DNA of 64,000 nt, taken from assembly GCA_017933935.1 (NCBI GenBank), contig JADWQK010001380.1, forward strand, positions 4,402,001 to 4,466,000. Reading direction: 5' to 3'. Position numbers and translations under genes: made by a program. Below the pieces are notes generated by a model. It saw only the letters and a program-made list of their open reading frames with translations, made no database searches and was not told where the DNA came from. Source of the DNA: Sesamia nonagrioides. Taxonomy: Eukaryota > Arthropoda > Insecta > Lepidoptera > Noctuidae. This document shows, one piece after another, positions 1-10,645 of this stretch. Positions within the stretch are counted from its first letter, which is position 1. Each line of letters starts with the position of its first letter.

Positions 1-105
1 ATCTTCAAGGCTAGATTGTTAATAGTCTCTTAATAAACTAGCGCGCTTTACCGTTAACGATTGCATACCTTCTGACGGGATTGCAGTCAAGCACTAGTTT
101 AATTC
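1..105 (+). mobile_element. LINE 3' end, truncated by window edge
   Basis: The segment matches, with substitutions, the 3' tail that follows a LINE stop codon at 9648-9810, including the FKAR-like coding remnant and the tail ending ACTAGTTTA. The same tail closes every Rep-A copy in the window. It is a decayed 5'-truncated insertion whose upstream part lies outside the window. Confidence 0.5.
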
Positions 106-765
106 AAAAAAAGGTCCTAGTTTATGGCCGATTTCCTTGCAACAAAGGAGATGTTTCAGAAATGTATGGAGCCTGGGCCGACGCTATAGTTAACTGTTTT
201 TAATGTTAATTTCCTATATTTTGGCTTAGTTTTTATACAGATTCAATTTAACTCGGCCAAGGAGTGCTACACAACTACTAATAAATACATTTGGTGGTCA
301 GCAATAAGTGAAATAAGATTTTGACAGTGACATTTGATTGACGTGTCATGTATCTAAGGCTATCGTATCTATATTAACTACCATATAACTGCGAACAAAA
401 ACAAAACATGAATTCCGAACATACGGCCCATTAAATAAACACAAACAACTCACATCAACACTGGACTCGAACACAACGGGAAAATAGAACTGTCAAAGTC
501 GCCAATCAAACGTCATAACCACTGTCATGTCTACCTTAATAAAGGGTTATCTCATTAAAAAACGGTTCAAATAATTAATTATATGTACTTGTATTTTTAT
601 TCAAATTAATTTAGTAGTATTTTTATGAAAGTCTTTTATTTTTTTTCTTTTTGTGGTGGCCCAAAATGAAACACCTCCTTTCCTATTCCATTTCGTATGT
701 TTTAATTGTGATCATAGAGGTCTTGAGGATCTTGCTCACGGCAAGGCAATAACTACTTCTCGGAG
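106..765. other. unassigned AT-rich sequence
   Basis: I see no gene, repeat boundary or conserved coding frame in this stretch. Confidence 0.4.
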
Positions 766-1040
766 TTTTTGGCGGGAAGCTAAGATGAGTGCCACGCTCA
801 TTTTTCATTGGACTTTTAAATTATTTATAGTGTCGTTTACTAAATAAAACCGCGTGATTTATGTAGTAAAAAGTGCATTCAGTGAATAATTCATAAAGAA
901 CAGTGAAATATTGTAGCATAGTGGCCACATCATGGCTTTGAACCAAATCTTCCTCCGTGTTCGGTCCGCGCGGCCGCTTTTTCGACATGAATAATTCATT
1001 ACGTGACATTGGCTAAATGCACAAACCGTGCGAAGCCATA
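766..1040 (+). repeat. Rep-G dispersed repeat
   Basis: This is one of four copies in the window (others near 3385-3725 minus, 17066-17345 plus, 21466-21815 plus). All share a core running from GGGAAAGCTAAGATGAGTG through a conserved block around the phrase GTGGCCACATCATG. The copies differ by scattered substitutions and have no shared intact reading frame. I do not recognise the class. Confidence 0.6.
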
Positions 1041-1343
1041 AGAGAAAGAAAGAAGAACTTTTGAAGATTTTTATTTTACTTGACATTGGCACAAAGTCAT
1101 AACTAGTGCCACACTACAAAAAAAAAAAAAAAACTACTTCTCATAGAGTAAAGCAAATTAAAATTGTTTGTTTTATGGCAGTCTAAATTGTGCAAAATAT
1201 TATAAACAATTTTTCGTCCCTTATTTCTTTTTTCTTTAGTCTCTCGGTTTCCTCGTCTCTGGGCTGGTCTTTTCAACATAATTGGACCTCTGTCGCAAAA
1301 GATGCATTAACAAATATTCAATTACAAATATTATTTATTATTA
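1041..1343. other. unassigned sequence with a poly-A run
   Basis: Contains an A-rich run near 1117-1132 that may be the tail of an older retro-insertion. Nothing else is recognised. Confidence 0.3.
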
Positions 1344-1689
1344 GCGATTCGTCGTGTTCCGGCATGATGTCTGGTGAAGTCGTACGGAGGACGGGTCTGA
1401 GCAGTTGTGTTGCGATGTGTGGCGGGTACGATGCGCCAAATGTTGTTGTGTCGGGAGTTTGGTCGTGGAGAATCTCCAGATCAATCTGCCTCTAGCGCAG
1501 CTTCGTTTGGTCGTGTTGGTCTTGGGTTTAACATTGCATCACCTCGCTCAACTGCCGTCATCCTTTCTATTCCTTAGATTTTTAAGTGAATAGGCTTAAT
1601 AAACTAGTGCGCTTTACCATCAACGATTGCATCACTGCTTACCATCAGGCGGGATTGCAGTCAAGCACTAGTTTATAATTATTAAAAAA
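1344..1689 (+). mobile_element. Rep-A SINE-like element, 5'-truncated
   Basis: Poly-A-tailed copy of the most frequent retro-repeat here (about 430 bp when complete). It starts at GCGATTCGTCGTGTTCC, passes through the block containing GTCGGGAGTTTGGTCGTGGAG, and ends ACTAGTTTATAATTATT followed by A residues. Its 3' portion is shared with the LINE tail at 9648-9810, which suggests it is mobilised by that LINE's reverse transcriptase. Confidence 0.7.
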
Positions 1690-1693
1690 TATA

Positions 1694-2075
1694 CAGTATG
1701 TTAACTAACAGAGGGCGTTCCCGTTAACCCGAAATAGTATAGCATACATACATGCTAAAAAAAATATTTCCATTCGAAAACAAAATGTTTTAAATTTTTT
1801 TCCAATATGAAAATATTCAATAAAAAATTTAAATTGACATGTAAAAGAAACACACTGTACACGCGAACATGAAAGATGGCAACGTCGCAATTTATTTATA
1901 CATGACGACTACTATTTTGATTTAAAACAGGAGGTTTCAAATTTATTTCCAATTAGAATTTTTTTTTATTCGGATTTTTTTATGCTTATTTTTCTATGCT
2001 GATATTTTTATTTTAATCTATTAATGATATATATTAACGAGTTTAAGGGAACGCCCTCTGTTATTTAACATACTG
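1694..2075. mobile_element. MITE (TA target site), copy 1
   Basis: A 382-bp element bounded by near-perfect inverted repeats of about 34 bp that begin CAGTATGTTAA and include GAGGGCGTTCCC, flanked on both sides by TA. A near-identical 381-bp copy lies at 30043-30423. TA duplication and terminal CAGT suggest a Tc1/mariner-type non-autonomous element. It has no coding capacity. Confidence 0.85.
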
Positions 2076-2498
2076 TACATATATATATATTTTCCATCAA
2101 CTCGATACTTCAGAAGTATCGATAGTTTATTAGATCCCCAGTCACACCTAAGCGTATGGCAGCTTGCCAGTGATGTTTCACCTGGGTCATATCTAAATAT
2201 AAATAGTCATTAGCACGAATGCAGTTACACGGTTACTAGGCTGTCATAATTGCATTGTGGTTTATGAAATAACTTGTGGTTTCACATATGTAATCCAGTT
2301 CGCTTCGTCTTCAAAGCGGTACAGATTTAGATGGTTTCAAAGTGTTTTGACGATTGGTCAGGTTTAAGATCAGGTTTATTTTATGGGAGTCGAAAACAGG
2401 TTTCAGATTTTGCTGATTCTTGTTTTTGATCATGTTGCTAAGCCAGCGTCGTCTGGTGGTTTGTCCGGTGGCTTATCTAACTGTCAAAACAAACTTTA
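2076..2498. other. unassigned sequence
   Basis: No feature recognised. Confidence 0.3.
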
Positions 2499-2694
2499 TC
2501 CTACTAATAAGTAAGTGCGAAAGATTGTGAGTATGGATGGATGGATGTTTGTCACTTTTCACGCAAAAACTACTGAACGGATTTGGATGAAATTTGGCAC
2601 ACACTTTATAATCAGAAATAACACAGAGAATACTTTCTAACCCAATTTTCCCGCGGGATCGAAATTAACACGCCGGGTGAAACCATATAGCGCA
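2499..2694 (+). mobile_element. Helitron-like non-autonomous element (decayed)
   Basis: Begins TCCTACTAATAAGTAAGTG and contains the conserved interior GGATTTGGATGAAATTTGGC, then a GC-rich end near the phrase GCGGGATCG. This fits the layout of Lep1-like Helitron repeats (5' TC, 3' GC-rich hairpin), but the 3' CTAG terminus is not recognisable. Confidence 0.5.
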
Positions 2695-3384
2695 GGTACT
2701 TAGTTTTTAATAAAACCATTAAAAATTTAGTTTTGGAAGAGCTGTTTTCAATCACAGTTCTTTTTTAAAAAAAGATCGAGTTTAATCTTAAGGAATGCAA
2801 TTGGTGTGTCGACCAGTAGCACTCGTGAAATTGCACGAAAGTTGCATTTTAACTAATGGAAAACACATTCATTTACTAGAACTAAGAAATAGGTACTATT
2901 TCTTTTATATGATACTTTCTTTTTCTCTCTCATGTTTGACTTTCTTTAGCAGATTGTCTGCACATGCTTATTAATAAACTTTACCTGTGTTATTTATAAA
3001 TGGTGTTCAAGAGCAAAAGTAGATCTTGGTATCTCATGAATAGAAATGGAATCAATTTGAGAGAGAAGTTGTCAGTACAAGTTTTTATCTCGAATCTATT
3101 GGGCCTTCCAGGAGGACTTTCTCGGGAGTATTTTTTATGTCCAATGCTTTGTGCTTACAACTCTTTCATTATTGTCATCATCCCCAGCCCGACTTCGCCC
3201 ACTGGTGGGAATAGGCCTTACTTGTTCCGCGCTTCTCTGCCAGCCTTTATGGTAAACTTATCAGTTCCGATTCTAACTCCAAAAATTTATATCCAGTCAG
3301 ATAATTGGATTGTTTATCTGATTGATATACTACGTAAATTTTCCGTGTCCTTGTCAACTCTTCTTCTTCTTTTTCAAGGTGAAA
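2695..3384. other. unassigned sequence; open frame 3000-3476 not convincing
   Basis: A 158-codon open frame starts at 3000, but it runs straight into the Rep-G copy and shows no domain, signal peptide or conserved motif. I regard it as a chance frame. Confidence 0.35.
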
Positions 3385-3725
3385 TTCAACCTCAACTTTT
3401 GATCAATAGCCTCTGTGGAATAGATACCACAATTTTGCCAATGACACGTGTAACAAATGATAGAAATTCTTTGTAAATTTTATTTTACAATAATGGCCGA
3501 TATCGCCAATGACAGTTTAAAAAGACGGCCGCGTGAACCGTCTATGAGGGAGGTTTGAGGCAAAGTCATGATGTGGCCACTATGCTACGATATTTCAATG
3601 TTCTTTATGGATTATTTACTGAATGTAGTTTTCTGTAAAAGATTTTTATTTTTTTGTAAACGGCACTATAAATAATTTTAAAAGACCAATGAAAAATGCG
3701 CGTGTCACTCAGCTTTCCCGCCAAA
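3385..3725 (-). repeat. Rep-G dispersed repeat, inverted copy
   Basis: Minus-oriented counterpart of the copies at 766, 17066 and 21466. It extends further at the left, matching the 21720-21815 portion of the copy at 21466. Confidence 0.55.
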
Positions 3726-4679
3726 CAACTGACATTAGACATAGGTACTACGTAAATTTTTCGTATCTTTGTCAACCCATCCGACTGTCAAAGGTTTTGA
3801 AGTTTTTTGTCAAATTTGGAAGTTAACGCTATGCCCATTCTTTTCTTTAAAAACCTATGAATGATCAACTAGCTTCTTTTTTGTGCCTAACCGACCTTGA
3901 TAGTTCAAAAGTGCCTGTAATTGATTTAATTGATATAAATGCCATGAGTTTATGTTCTCTGGGTTTACTCCTCCTTAAGTAGGTAGTTGACTAATCCACA
4001 TGGTACCTCATATAATCTGATCAAAACAATGTCTATACTTTTATAGACTATGACTCGTCAAGGGTAATCGCGGCTCGAATTTAATTTGACCATTTAATGG
4101 TTCCTTACTTCGATACCACACCAATTTCTTAATTAATCGCGGCTTTTACTATGATATAATGAAGTGGTTTGAACTGTCAAAACATGTTCTCGAACCGTCA
4201 ATATCGTATCTTAAGGCGGCTCCAGAGGAAAAACACACCGCAGGCCGTTTTTATGTAGTTTTTCGGAGCTATCTACTCTTTATCCAAAAGAAATATCAAC
4301 TTATTAAAAATACATAAATTTTTTCCATAATCTTGGCTCCAAAATTGTAGATTTTTTTTTTTTTTACTAAGCATAATGTTTAAATAATTCCCTCACAACG
4401 AAACCTCTGACAAGAGAAATAATTATCAAAAACGTGCATCTCCTCGAAAAGTAAGCATTATTTATATTTCGTTCTTACACTAATGGATAGGCAATTTCAT
4501 GACGAACATTATTGTAGAAATATTTTTTTAAAACGACCAAAACAAAAATTTTATTCAACAATCTGAGCGTATTCCCCATCATTTCTCTTGCCCGAGCTAT
4601 TGAGATTCAGTATGCCACAAGCTCTCGAAGGGGGAACCCGTGTCGTTCGTCATCGCGCGGTCCGCTAGCATAGCGGTCG
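3726..4679. other. unassigned AT-rich sequence
   Basis: No gene or clear repeat boundary seen. Confidence 0.3.
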
Positions 4680-4718
4680 GCGCGTGAGCGAGAAAGCATC
4701 TGCTTGCTCGCTCACGCA
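4679..4718. repeat. short-loop inverted repeat (GTGAGCGAG hairpin)
   Basis: Arms built on GCGTGAGCGAG pair with CTCGCTCACGC across a loop of a few bases. The stem is about 17 bp with one mismatch. It lies in a locally GC-rich island within AT-rich DNA. Confidence 0.6.
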
Positions 4719-4952
4719 CCGCATGTCGCATAGAGTATAATAAAGTGTCTCTGTTATTGATGTTCATTTTGGTGTTCGTTTTTTTAACCGATTTCAATAG
4801 GGAGGAGGTTATATGTTTTTTATGTTTGTTTGCGGATAAAGGATTGAGTTTTTTATCTGCATTATCATGCAGAACTGCAGCCCTGCGCGTGAGCACAGAT
4901 TCAATGTATAGTACTATGCGTTTTTCCATACAAAATTTGGTACTTCCGAACA

Positions 4953-5161
4953 TCTATACTAATATATAAAGCAGAAGAGTTTGTTTGTTTGTTTGTTTAT
5001 ACGCGCTATTCTCAGGAAATACGGTTCCGATTTGAAAAATTCTTTTTGCGTTGGATAGCCCATTAATCTAGAAAGGCTTAAGGCTATAAAACATCACGCT
5101 GCGACTAATAGGAGCAGAGCATAACTAACTCCACGCGAACTAAGTCGCTGGCGGCCGCTTG
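4953..5161 (+). mobile_element. Helitron-like element, HEL-A family
   Basis: Starts TCTATACTAATATATAAAGC, contains the shared interior TGGATAGCCCATTAATC, and ends in the GC-rich 3' segment GCTGGCGGCCGCTTG, where intact copies end CTAG. 5' TC, a 3' subterminal GC palindrome and no target duplication are Helitron hallmarks. Confidence 0.65.
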
Positions 5162-5169
5162 TATAAAAT

Positions 5170-5658
5170 AATAGGGTATTTGACTAAAAAAAACTAATTA
5201 GTCCGTCATTCAGATTATAGAAAAATATTGGATAGGTTTGTTATATACGTTTTACATTTCGTATATTTTGTTTTATCAAATGAATAAAAATTGACAAATA
5301 TAATAGGCATCAAAGATCAGGAGTGATGGCTGGTGACGTCACTGGCCGCTAAAAAGTGTAGCGTGCAGTGACGTCACACGAGTTTTCAAAGCACTGTGTC
5401 GTATTCATTTTTTGTTTATATGAAAAAAAAAATGTGTCTAGTATTTTTTGGGTAGGCCCCCGACAAGGGGGACCGACGACCTCGTGAAGGTCGCGGGAAA
5501 CCGCTGGATGCGGGAGGCGCAGGACCGGTCGTCGTGGAGAACCTTGGGGGAGGCCTATATCCAGCAGTGGACGTCTTTCGGCTGAAATGATGATGATGAG
5601 TATTTTTTGGAAATCTGACTGACGGACTAATTAGGTTTTTTTAGTCAAATACTCTATT
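5170..5658. mobile_element. MITE with 45-bp terminal repeats, split by an RTE tail
   Basis: Inverted ends of about 45 bp share AATAGGGTATTTGAC and the phrase CTAATTAGTCCGTC. The interior holds GACGTCAC motifs. The 5452-5598 RTE fragment interrupts it with a 12-bp target duplication. A partial second copy lies at 27869-28149. Confidence 0.8.
5452..5598 (+). mobile_element. RTE-type LINE 3' tail inserted in a MITE
   Basis: Encodes a remnant of the RTE ORF C-terminus ending near QQWTSFG, then a (GAT)n tail. It is flanked by perfect AGTATTTTTTGG duplications at 5440-5451 and 5599-5610, so the insertion is defined to the base. Confidence 0.8.
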
Positions 5659-5782
5659 GCATAAGTTGATAAAAAATGCTATGCAATAGCATTACCGCGG
5701 CAGTTCCTGAGTGCCACATATTATTTTTTTAAATTAGAAAGATTATATCTTCAAGGTAGTCTCATGTTAAGGAAATCAGGGT

Positions 5783-6240
5783 CTGATGATGGAAGACTAA
5801 GGAAACCGAGGAGAAATTTAAAAAATCATAGGGGCGCCTAGGGCATTTCTATGTTTTTTCATTAAGTGTTTTAACGCACTACAATTTAGTAAAGTTCGGA
5901 CTTGATGATGGAGCCGGGAGACAGCCGAGGGATCTCCTTAACGATTCACATCAGCTGCCTCGTGTTTGTGCTTAATAAATTTATATTGATAAGAACTTTA
6001 CACCTAAATGAGTTGTGATTGTTATTAAAGCTCTGATGATGAAGACAAAGGCCAGTTAAGGGAACTCCTCAAAGGTTTACAATAGTTACCTTGTGTTTGG
6101 ACTTAATTCATTTATATTGATGAAAACTTTACACACATATAGGTTTAAATGAAGGTCTGCAATAGATCTGATGATGAAGCCCATAGACAGTCGAGGGAAT
6201 TCCTCAACAATTTACAACACTGTACTTTAACATAGTACAA
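5783..6240. repeat. decayed tandem repeat, period about 120-135 bp
   Basis: The phrase TGATGATG followed by an AGACAGNCGAGGGA-like block recurs at about 5783, 5902, 6033 and 6168, with a TTTATATTGAT block between. Roughly three and a half diverged units. A related inverted fragment appears near 6870-6910. Confidence 0.55.
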
Positions 6241-7773
6241 ACACTACCTACTCGTCATGCTTATGCAAAAATCAATTAAAATCAAGAGACTGAATTTAAG
6301 TTGTGTTATTTCATTGCGTTATTTCTAGAAATGCTCATACTTTCATTGTGGTCTTATAGGAATTAAAGCAAACGAAATACGTCGTTTGCTTGCAGGCCTT
6401 TTCCAAATATGGTGCCGTCAGCGTCCAGTCTGACCGGATATTGTATTAGTCAGATGTTTATTATTTTTCTGCAAAAGGAAGCTTTGTGTAAATAATATTA
6501 TAGTATATGTATTTGTTTTTTTTATACGATAGTTTTGTTTTTTACAATTTACGTATTTGTTTTATTAAACGAGAATAATCATATAATATCAGTCTTGCCT
6601 GAGCCAAAAAAAAAATACATCAAATCTTTTTTTTATGTAGGTTTCCTGTCTGCAGAAATTTATATGACCCTGATTACTTTTTTCCTTAATATAATAATAA
6701 AATAACAAATTAACCTTTATTATATTATTTTTCTATCCCTTTGACCATCTGACTTAGCTAACTTTCAATCTACAAAACTAACTTCCAACCCTGAAGTTAC
6801 AGTCATAACATATTTAGTTGTAAAGCTCTAATCAATACAAATTAAGTAAGCCCAAACACATTACAGTCGCTTCCGATGTGAATTCCCTTGATTCTCTGTC
6901 ATCTCCATCATCAGGTCAAGCCCAAATCTTCACGGTTTTATAGTATCATCCGATATAAATACGAGTATCAAGTTTTCACCCGAAGCATGGCTACAATTTT
7001 CGATAATTGGCCTAAATTTCTTAGAATTTCCATTATCGACACTGACGTGGTAACAATGAGATTACGTAGGCAGCATACTCTTTCATATAAAAAAAGAATG
7101 GTCAAAATCGGTTCATTAACGATAAAGTTATCAGCGAGCACACATAAATCGAATTGAGAACCACACTTTTGGGAAGTCGGTTAAAAAATAAAATACGCAA
7201 AATTTTTATTATGAAGTATCGTCAACATTTGTTTCAGTCTATAATAACCAAAAGTATTTGGGCGCACCAATAAACAAAAATAAAAGTGCCATGTCTGTTA
7301 CTTCTGTGGTCTATGAATTTAACTTGTATTTGTAAGTACTTCGTCCGCCAGACGGCGCTAGTAATGTTTTGCGAAGTATTGTAGAGGTGGGGCGCGGTGA
7401 AGAGGGAGCAAATGCTCGAGGTCATTTGGTGAGGGTACGACCTTAAATCGAAATTCGAAATATCAAATTTTAAATTTCGATTCAAGACAAGATATTTAGA
7501 TACTGTGCATGTGGTATGATTTTGTAAGGAATAATATAATTGGAGCCACGGTAGTATTTCTATATGCCGTCAAATTGATTCTAATATTCTATTTACAGAT
7601 AAACAATTTCATTTTCGAAACCTACGTGAACCACATAATAAACAATAATGAAAACAACGCAGTTAATGATGTGTTAAAATGTTCATTGCCAGTAAAAAAA
7701 AGAAATAGTAGTTAATGTGATTCGTATAAAAAAAATATAAAAAGAAACTAAATTAAACACAATTTATTTCGGA
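6241..7773. other. unassigned AT-rich sequence, probable old repeats
   Basis: Poly-T and poly-A runs and a stretch ending GGAAGTCGGTT near 7170 resemble decayed transposon edges. No coding feature is supported. Confidence 0.3.
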
Positions 7774-7977
7774 CTAGCAGCCGCCAGCGACTTCGTTCGC
7801 GTGGAGTTAGTTATGCTCCGCTCCTATCGGTCGCAGCGTGATGTTATATAGCCTAAAGCCTTCCTGGATTAATGGGCTATCCAACGCAAAAAGAGGTTTT
7901 CAAATCGAACCAGTAGTTCAAACAAACAAAGAAACAAGCAAGCAAACAAACTCTTCAGCTTTATAAATTAGTATAGA
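7774..7977 (-). mobile_element. Helitron-like element, HEL-A family
   Basis: Read on the minus strand it starts TCTATACTAATTTATAAAGC and ends in the GC-rich segment closing with CTAG at 7774. The interior matches the other HEL-A copies. Confidence 0.7.
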
Positions 7978-9361
7978 TAAAGATTACAATTTAGTGGAAT
8001 ATGCGTATTAAAATACGTACGACCGTACATGGGTTACTCTTGATAGATACTTGATTCATACTACTTTATGCAAATCCTTACAACCTTGAATCACTTGTAC
8101 TCTTTATAGCATCGGCCCTGAACTCTGAATTTGTTTGTATTACCAGACAATCGTTACCAATTCACTTTTAGTCTCGACATCTGATTGAACACACGAATTA
8201 TCAATCTACCCACACTTTATTCTACCTAATATAGATGCAGGATGAAATTGAAAACTTGAGTGATGGGAGTGTATTTGCTGTCAGAGCTTTCATTGTAATT
8301 ATACCTAGGGATTGCTACTATTTACATCTCACATTTTTTTAATATTGCCAAGTGCCAATGAGAAAATCAAGTTAAAACAACAAAAACTTCCAGATTGACA
8401 TGCAAATTAATAACGCTGAATGCCGCATGTGTCCGGAATTGCCAACTTTAGAATTTCTTTCTTAGAAAAGTGCTATACAAAATGATTGAAAGTAAAATGA
8501 TTAGACTTTTTTTGGAAATTTCCAGTCGTTTTTTTTTTTTCGCATTAAATAGATGCCATTGGGCCTGTTATATGCACCATGGGCCATTCCCTCTCACGGA
8601 GAGGGCGCCTGTGTCCGGATAGGCAACAGTGGACACGATAGAGGCTGATTTGCGGCATTTCACAATTTGAAAAATTTAAAATACAAGCAGGTGTAAAGCT
8701 GCCAGTTCCGAACCAACCTAATTCCATTTTCAAAAGAATGAATAACCTCTTTCAAATTAATATATATAACCTGGCAACACCTGTTCTTCAACAATAAATT
8801 GCCTGTTGACAAAATAAAAGTATCAAAAATTACCAGGGCGCCATAAAATTAAGAAGGTTTAAAATTAGATTATGATTGATCCATGATTCAAGAGGGAACT
8901 GGGTCGAAAACCTCATTATTTTAAGAAGAATTCTTATGTGGCACTGTTTCGTAAAGACAAGATATTTCGGTTTATATTATGAGATAGTTTTATTGTTATG
9001 AATTAAGAGTGGAGTCATAGATTTGTAAACGGAATGTAGCGACAAAATAAATGTATTTCTTTAACTTTCAGGTGAACCATTTCAAATTAATGTTTTTGTA
9101 TTTTTTGACATTATAAAGTGTTTATTGTGAAATATGTATGTTCATAGGTACTTTGGTTTATAGAATACTTTGCTCAATAGATGTAAAATATTAATGACCT
9201 GAAAGTCAGCTTTAACAATTCACATCAAAAACCTAAAAAAGAATTTGCTAGTAAAGATAACTTTATCGATAGATCTACCTATCTAACTATCCAGAAAATC
9301 CCACCAAAGCACTTTCCGATATTACAACCTAAGAATTGTAAAAAATGGTCCAAATTTCGAG
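7978..9361. other. unassigned sequence
   Basis: Two short related phrases (GTGTCCGGA at about 8430 and 8613) hint at an old duplication. No gene is recognised, although this may be intron of the TINAG-like gene to the right. Confidence 0.3.
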
Positions 9362-9411
9362 CAAAACATGTCTAACTTTCCAAAGACAAAACATGTCTAA
9401 CTTTCCAAAGA
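9362..9411. repeat. 25-bp perfect tandem duplication
   Basis: The unit starting CAAAACATGTCTAAC occurs twice in direct succession, immediately downstream (minus-strand sense) of the 9426 splice donor. Confidence 0.85.
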
Positions 9412-9425
9412 CAAAAATCACTCAC

Positions 9426-9606
9426 CAATTATGACAATCTTGAATAACAGTTTCACCAGGGCCGTAGTATTTCCCCTTATATTTGCAGACCTGTATGTTG
9501 GGTAGAGGAGGCGGAGTTACCCCCAAGCAAACCTGGGCGTAGTCTGGGCAGCAGTCGTCATGCCCTATTGTCCTATTGCAGAACTCGTCACAGTAACATT
9601 TGCTAT
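9426..9606 (-). CDS. TINAG-like protein, internal exon (somatomedin-B and VWC-like region)
   Basis: On the minus strand this 181-bp segment is bounded by a TTTTTCAG acceptor and a GTGAGT donor and is open throughout. It encodes a cysteine-rich module containing CYCDEFCNRT and DDCCPDYAQVC, the somatomedin-B signature, then a VWC-like piece with YKGKYYGPGE. This order is that of tubulointerstitial nephritis antigen-like proteins (insect Swim/TINAGL), secreted proteins in which these modules precede an inactive cathepsin-B-like domain. It begins in phase 1, exactly matching the exon at 10314-10456, and ends in phase 2. The cathepsin-like exons were not found and are presumably left of the window. 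The family call rests on cysteine spacing and wording recognised by eye. Confidence 0.82.
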
Positions 9607-9647
9607 CTGAAAAATTAAGAAAAGTTACAGGTTATTTATATATTAGG

Positions 9648-9830
9648 ACTGGAACAATTTGCCAGCGGCGGTGTTTCCATCGCACTACAATTTGAGTGTA
9701 TTCAAGGCTAGAGTGAATAAGCTCTTAGTAAACTAGTGCGCTTTACCATCAACGGTTGCATCACTGCTTACCATCAGGCGGGATTGCGGTCAAGCGCTAG
9801 TTTATTATTTATAAATAAAAAATGTGACTG
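9648..9830 (+). pseudogene. LINE ORF C-terminus and 3' UTR (Jockey/CR1-like)
   Basis: A 5'-truncated LINE: the frame starting WNNLPAAVFPSHYN and running to a stop is the conserved C-terminal phrase of lepidopteran non-LTR reverse transcriptases. It is followed by the tail TAAACTAGTGCGCTTTACC and an A-rich end. It sits in the intron between the two TINAG-like exons, opposite to the gene. Confidence 0.75.
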
Positions 9831-9865
9831 CCAAATTGATCTAGTGGTGCGAGCGTTATTGCTGA

Positions 9866-10256
9866 GCTTCATCATCATGTCATCCACATGAAGTCCACTG
9901 TTGGACATAGGCCTCCCCCAAGGATTTCCAAAATGAAACCGTTAGACGCGGCCTGCATGCAGGGCTGTCAGTTCATCCGACTACCTAGTCGGTGAGTATC
10001 CAACGCGGCGCTTGCTGGTACGTAGTCGCCATTCAAGAGCCTTTCTGCCCCATCAGCCATCGGCTTTACGTGCTTAGTACCCACTGCCACTTCAAAGAGC
10101 AAATCCGCTCGGCTATGTCGGCGACTTTTGTTCTTCTACGAATCTCCTCATTCCTGATTCGATTGCGTAGAGAAACACCTAGCATAGCCCTCTCCATAGC
10201 TCTCTTATGAGGTCTTCTCTTCCTATGAGGCCCATAGTGAGGGATTAAGATTCAGT
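9866..10256 (-). pseudogene. RTE-type LINE 3' fragment
   Basis: Minus-strand remnant of the RTE ORF2 C-terminal region, recognisable from the rearranged phrases RNEEIRR and LGEAY-like text shared with 49786-50196. It ends at the left in a (GAT)n-type tail near 9866-9880. Frameshifted and 5'-truncated. Lies in the TINAG-like intron. Confidence 0.7.
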
Positions 10257-10313
10257 TCCCAATTCAGGTATTTCTCAGTAAGGCTAGTCTGGTTTTGCAT
10301 GATGTGAACCTAC

Positions 10314-10456
10314 CTAGGATTCTATGTGAGCAGCCATCCTGCCTGTCTGCGCAGCATTGTCCTGTAATGCCACAGTATGGACCCGGCGGTAGATCATCTC
10401 CGGTATACGCTAGACCTAAGCCCACCGCCCCGCATAACAGCAGCACAATTGGTAAT
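10314..10456 (-). CDS. TINAG-like protein, signal-peptide exon
   Basis: A minus-strand exon of 143 bp between a polypyrimidine-rich acceptor (TTTTGTTCCAG) and a GTAGGT donor. It encodes LPIVLLLCGAVGLGLA, a typical hydrophobic signal-peptide core, then the start of the cysteine module with YCGITGQCCADRQDGC. There is no in-frame ATG inside the exon, so the initiator must lie in an upstream exon further right that I could not identify. The exon ends in phase 1 and splices in frame to 9606 (G plus AT gives Asp). The protein should be secreted. The 707-bp intron that follows contains two LINE fragments. Confidence 0.8.
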
Positions 10457-10489
10457 CTGGAACAAAAGACATGGAAAATTAAAAATTAA

Positions 10490-10545
10490 ATTGAGTATAG
10501 TATAGTATATAGTAGTATAATAGAGTATAGTATACTATATAATTT
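10490..10545. repeat. low-complexity TATAG-rich stretch
   Basis: Irregular repeats of the phrase AGTATAG over about 55 bp. Confidence 0.6.
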
Positions 10546-10645
10546 CAGCGTGGATGTGTTTTCTTATTATGTTCATTACTGTACCTACATAGTATTCAAT
10601 AAAGTCACGGGTTGTTTTAAATGAACAGACAGCTGTGCTGCTGGG

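Noticed and set aside
3000..3476. 158-codon open frame that could be a small gene
   Set aside because: No domain, no splice context, and its 3' part is inside a Rep-G repeat.
8545..8733. 62-codon minus-strand frame near a possible gene
   Set aside because: No recognisable motif or splice context; not phase-linked to the TINAG-like exons.
10264..10313. Extension of the signal-peptide exon frame past 10314
   Set aside because: The GTAGGT donor at 10313 gives a phase that fits the next exon exactly; the extension reads into intron and soon stops.
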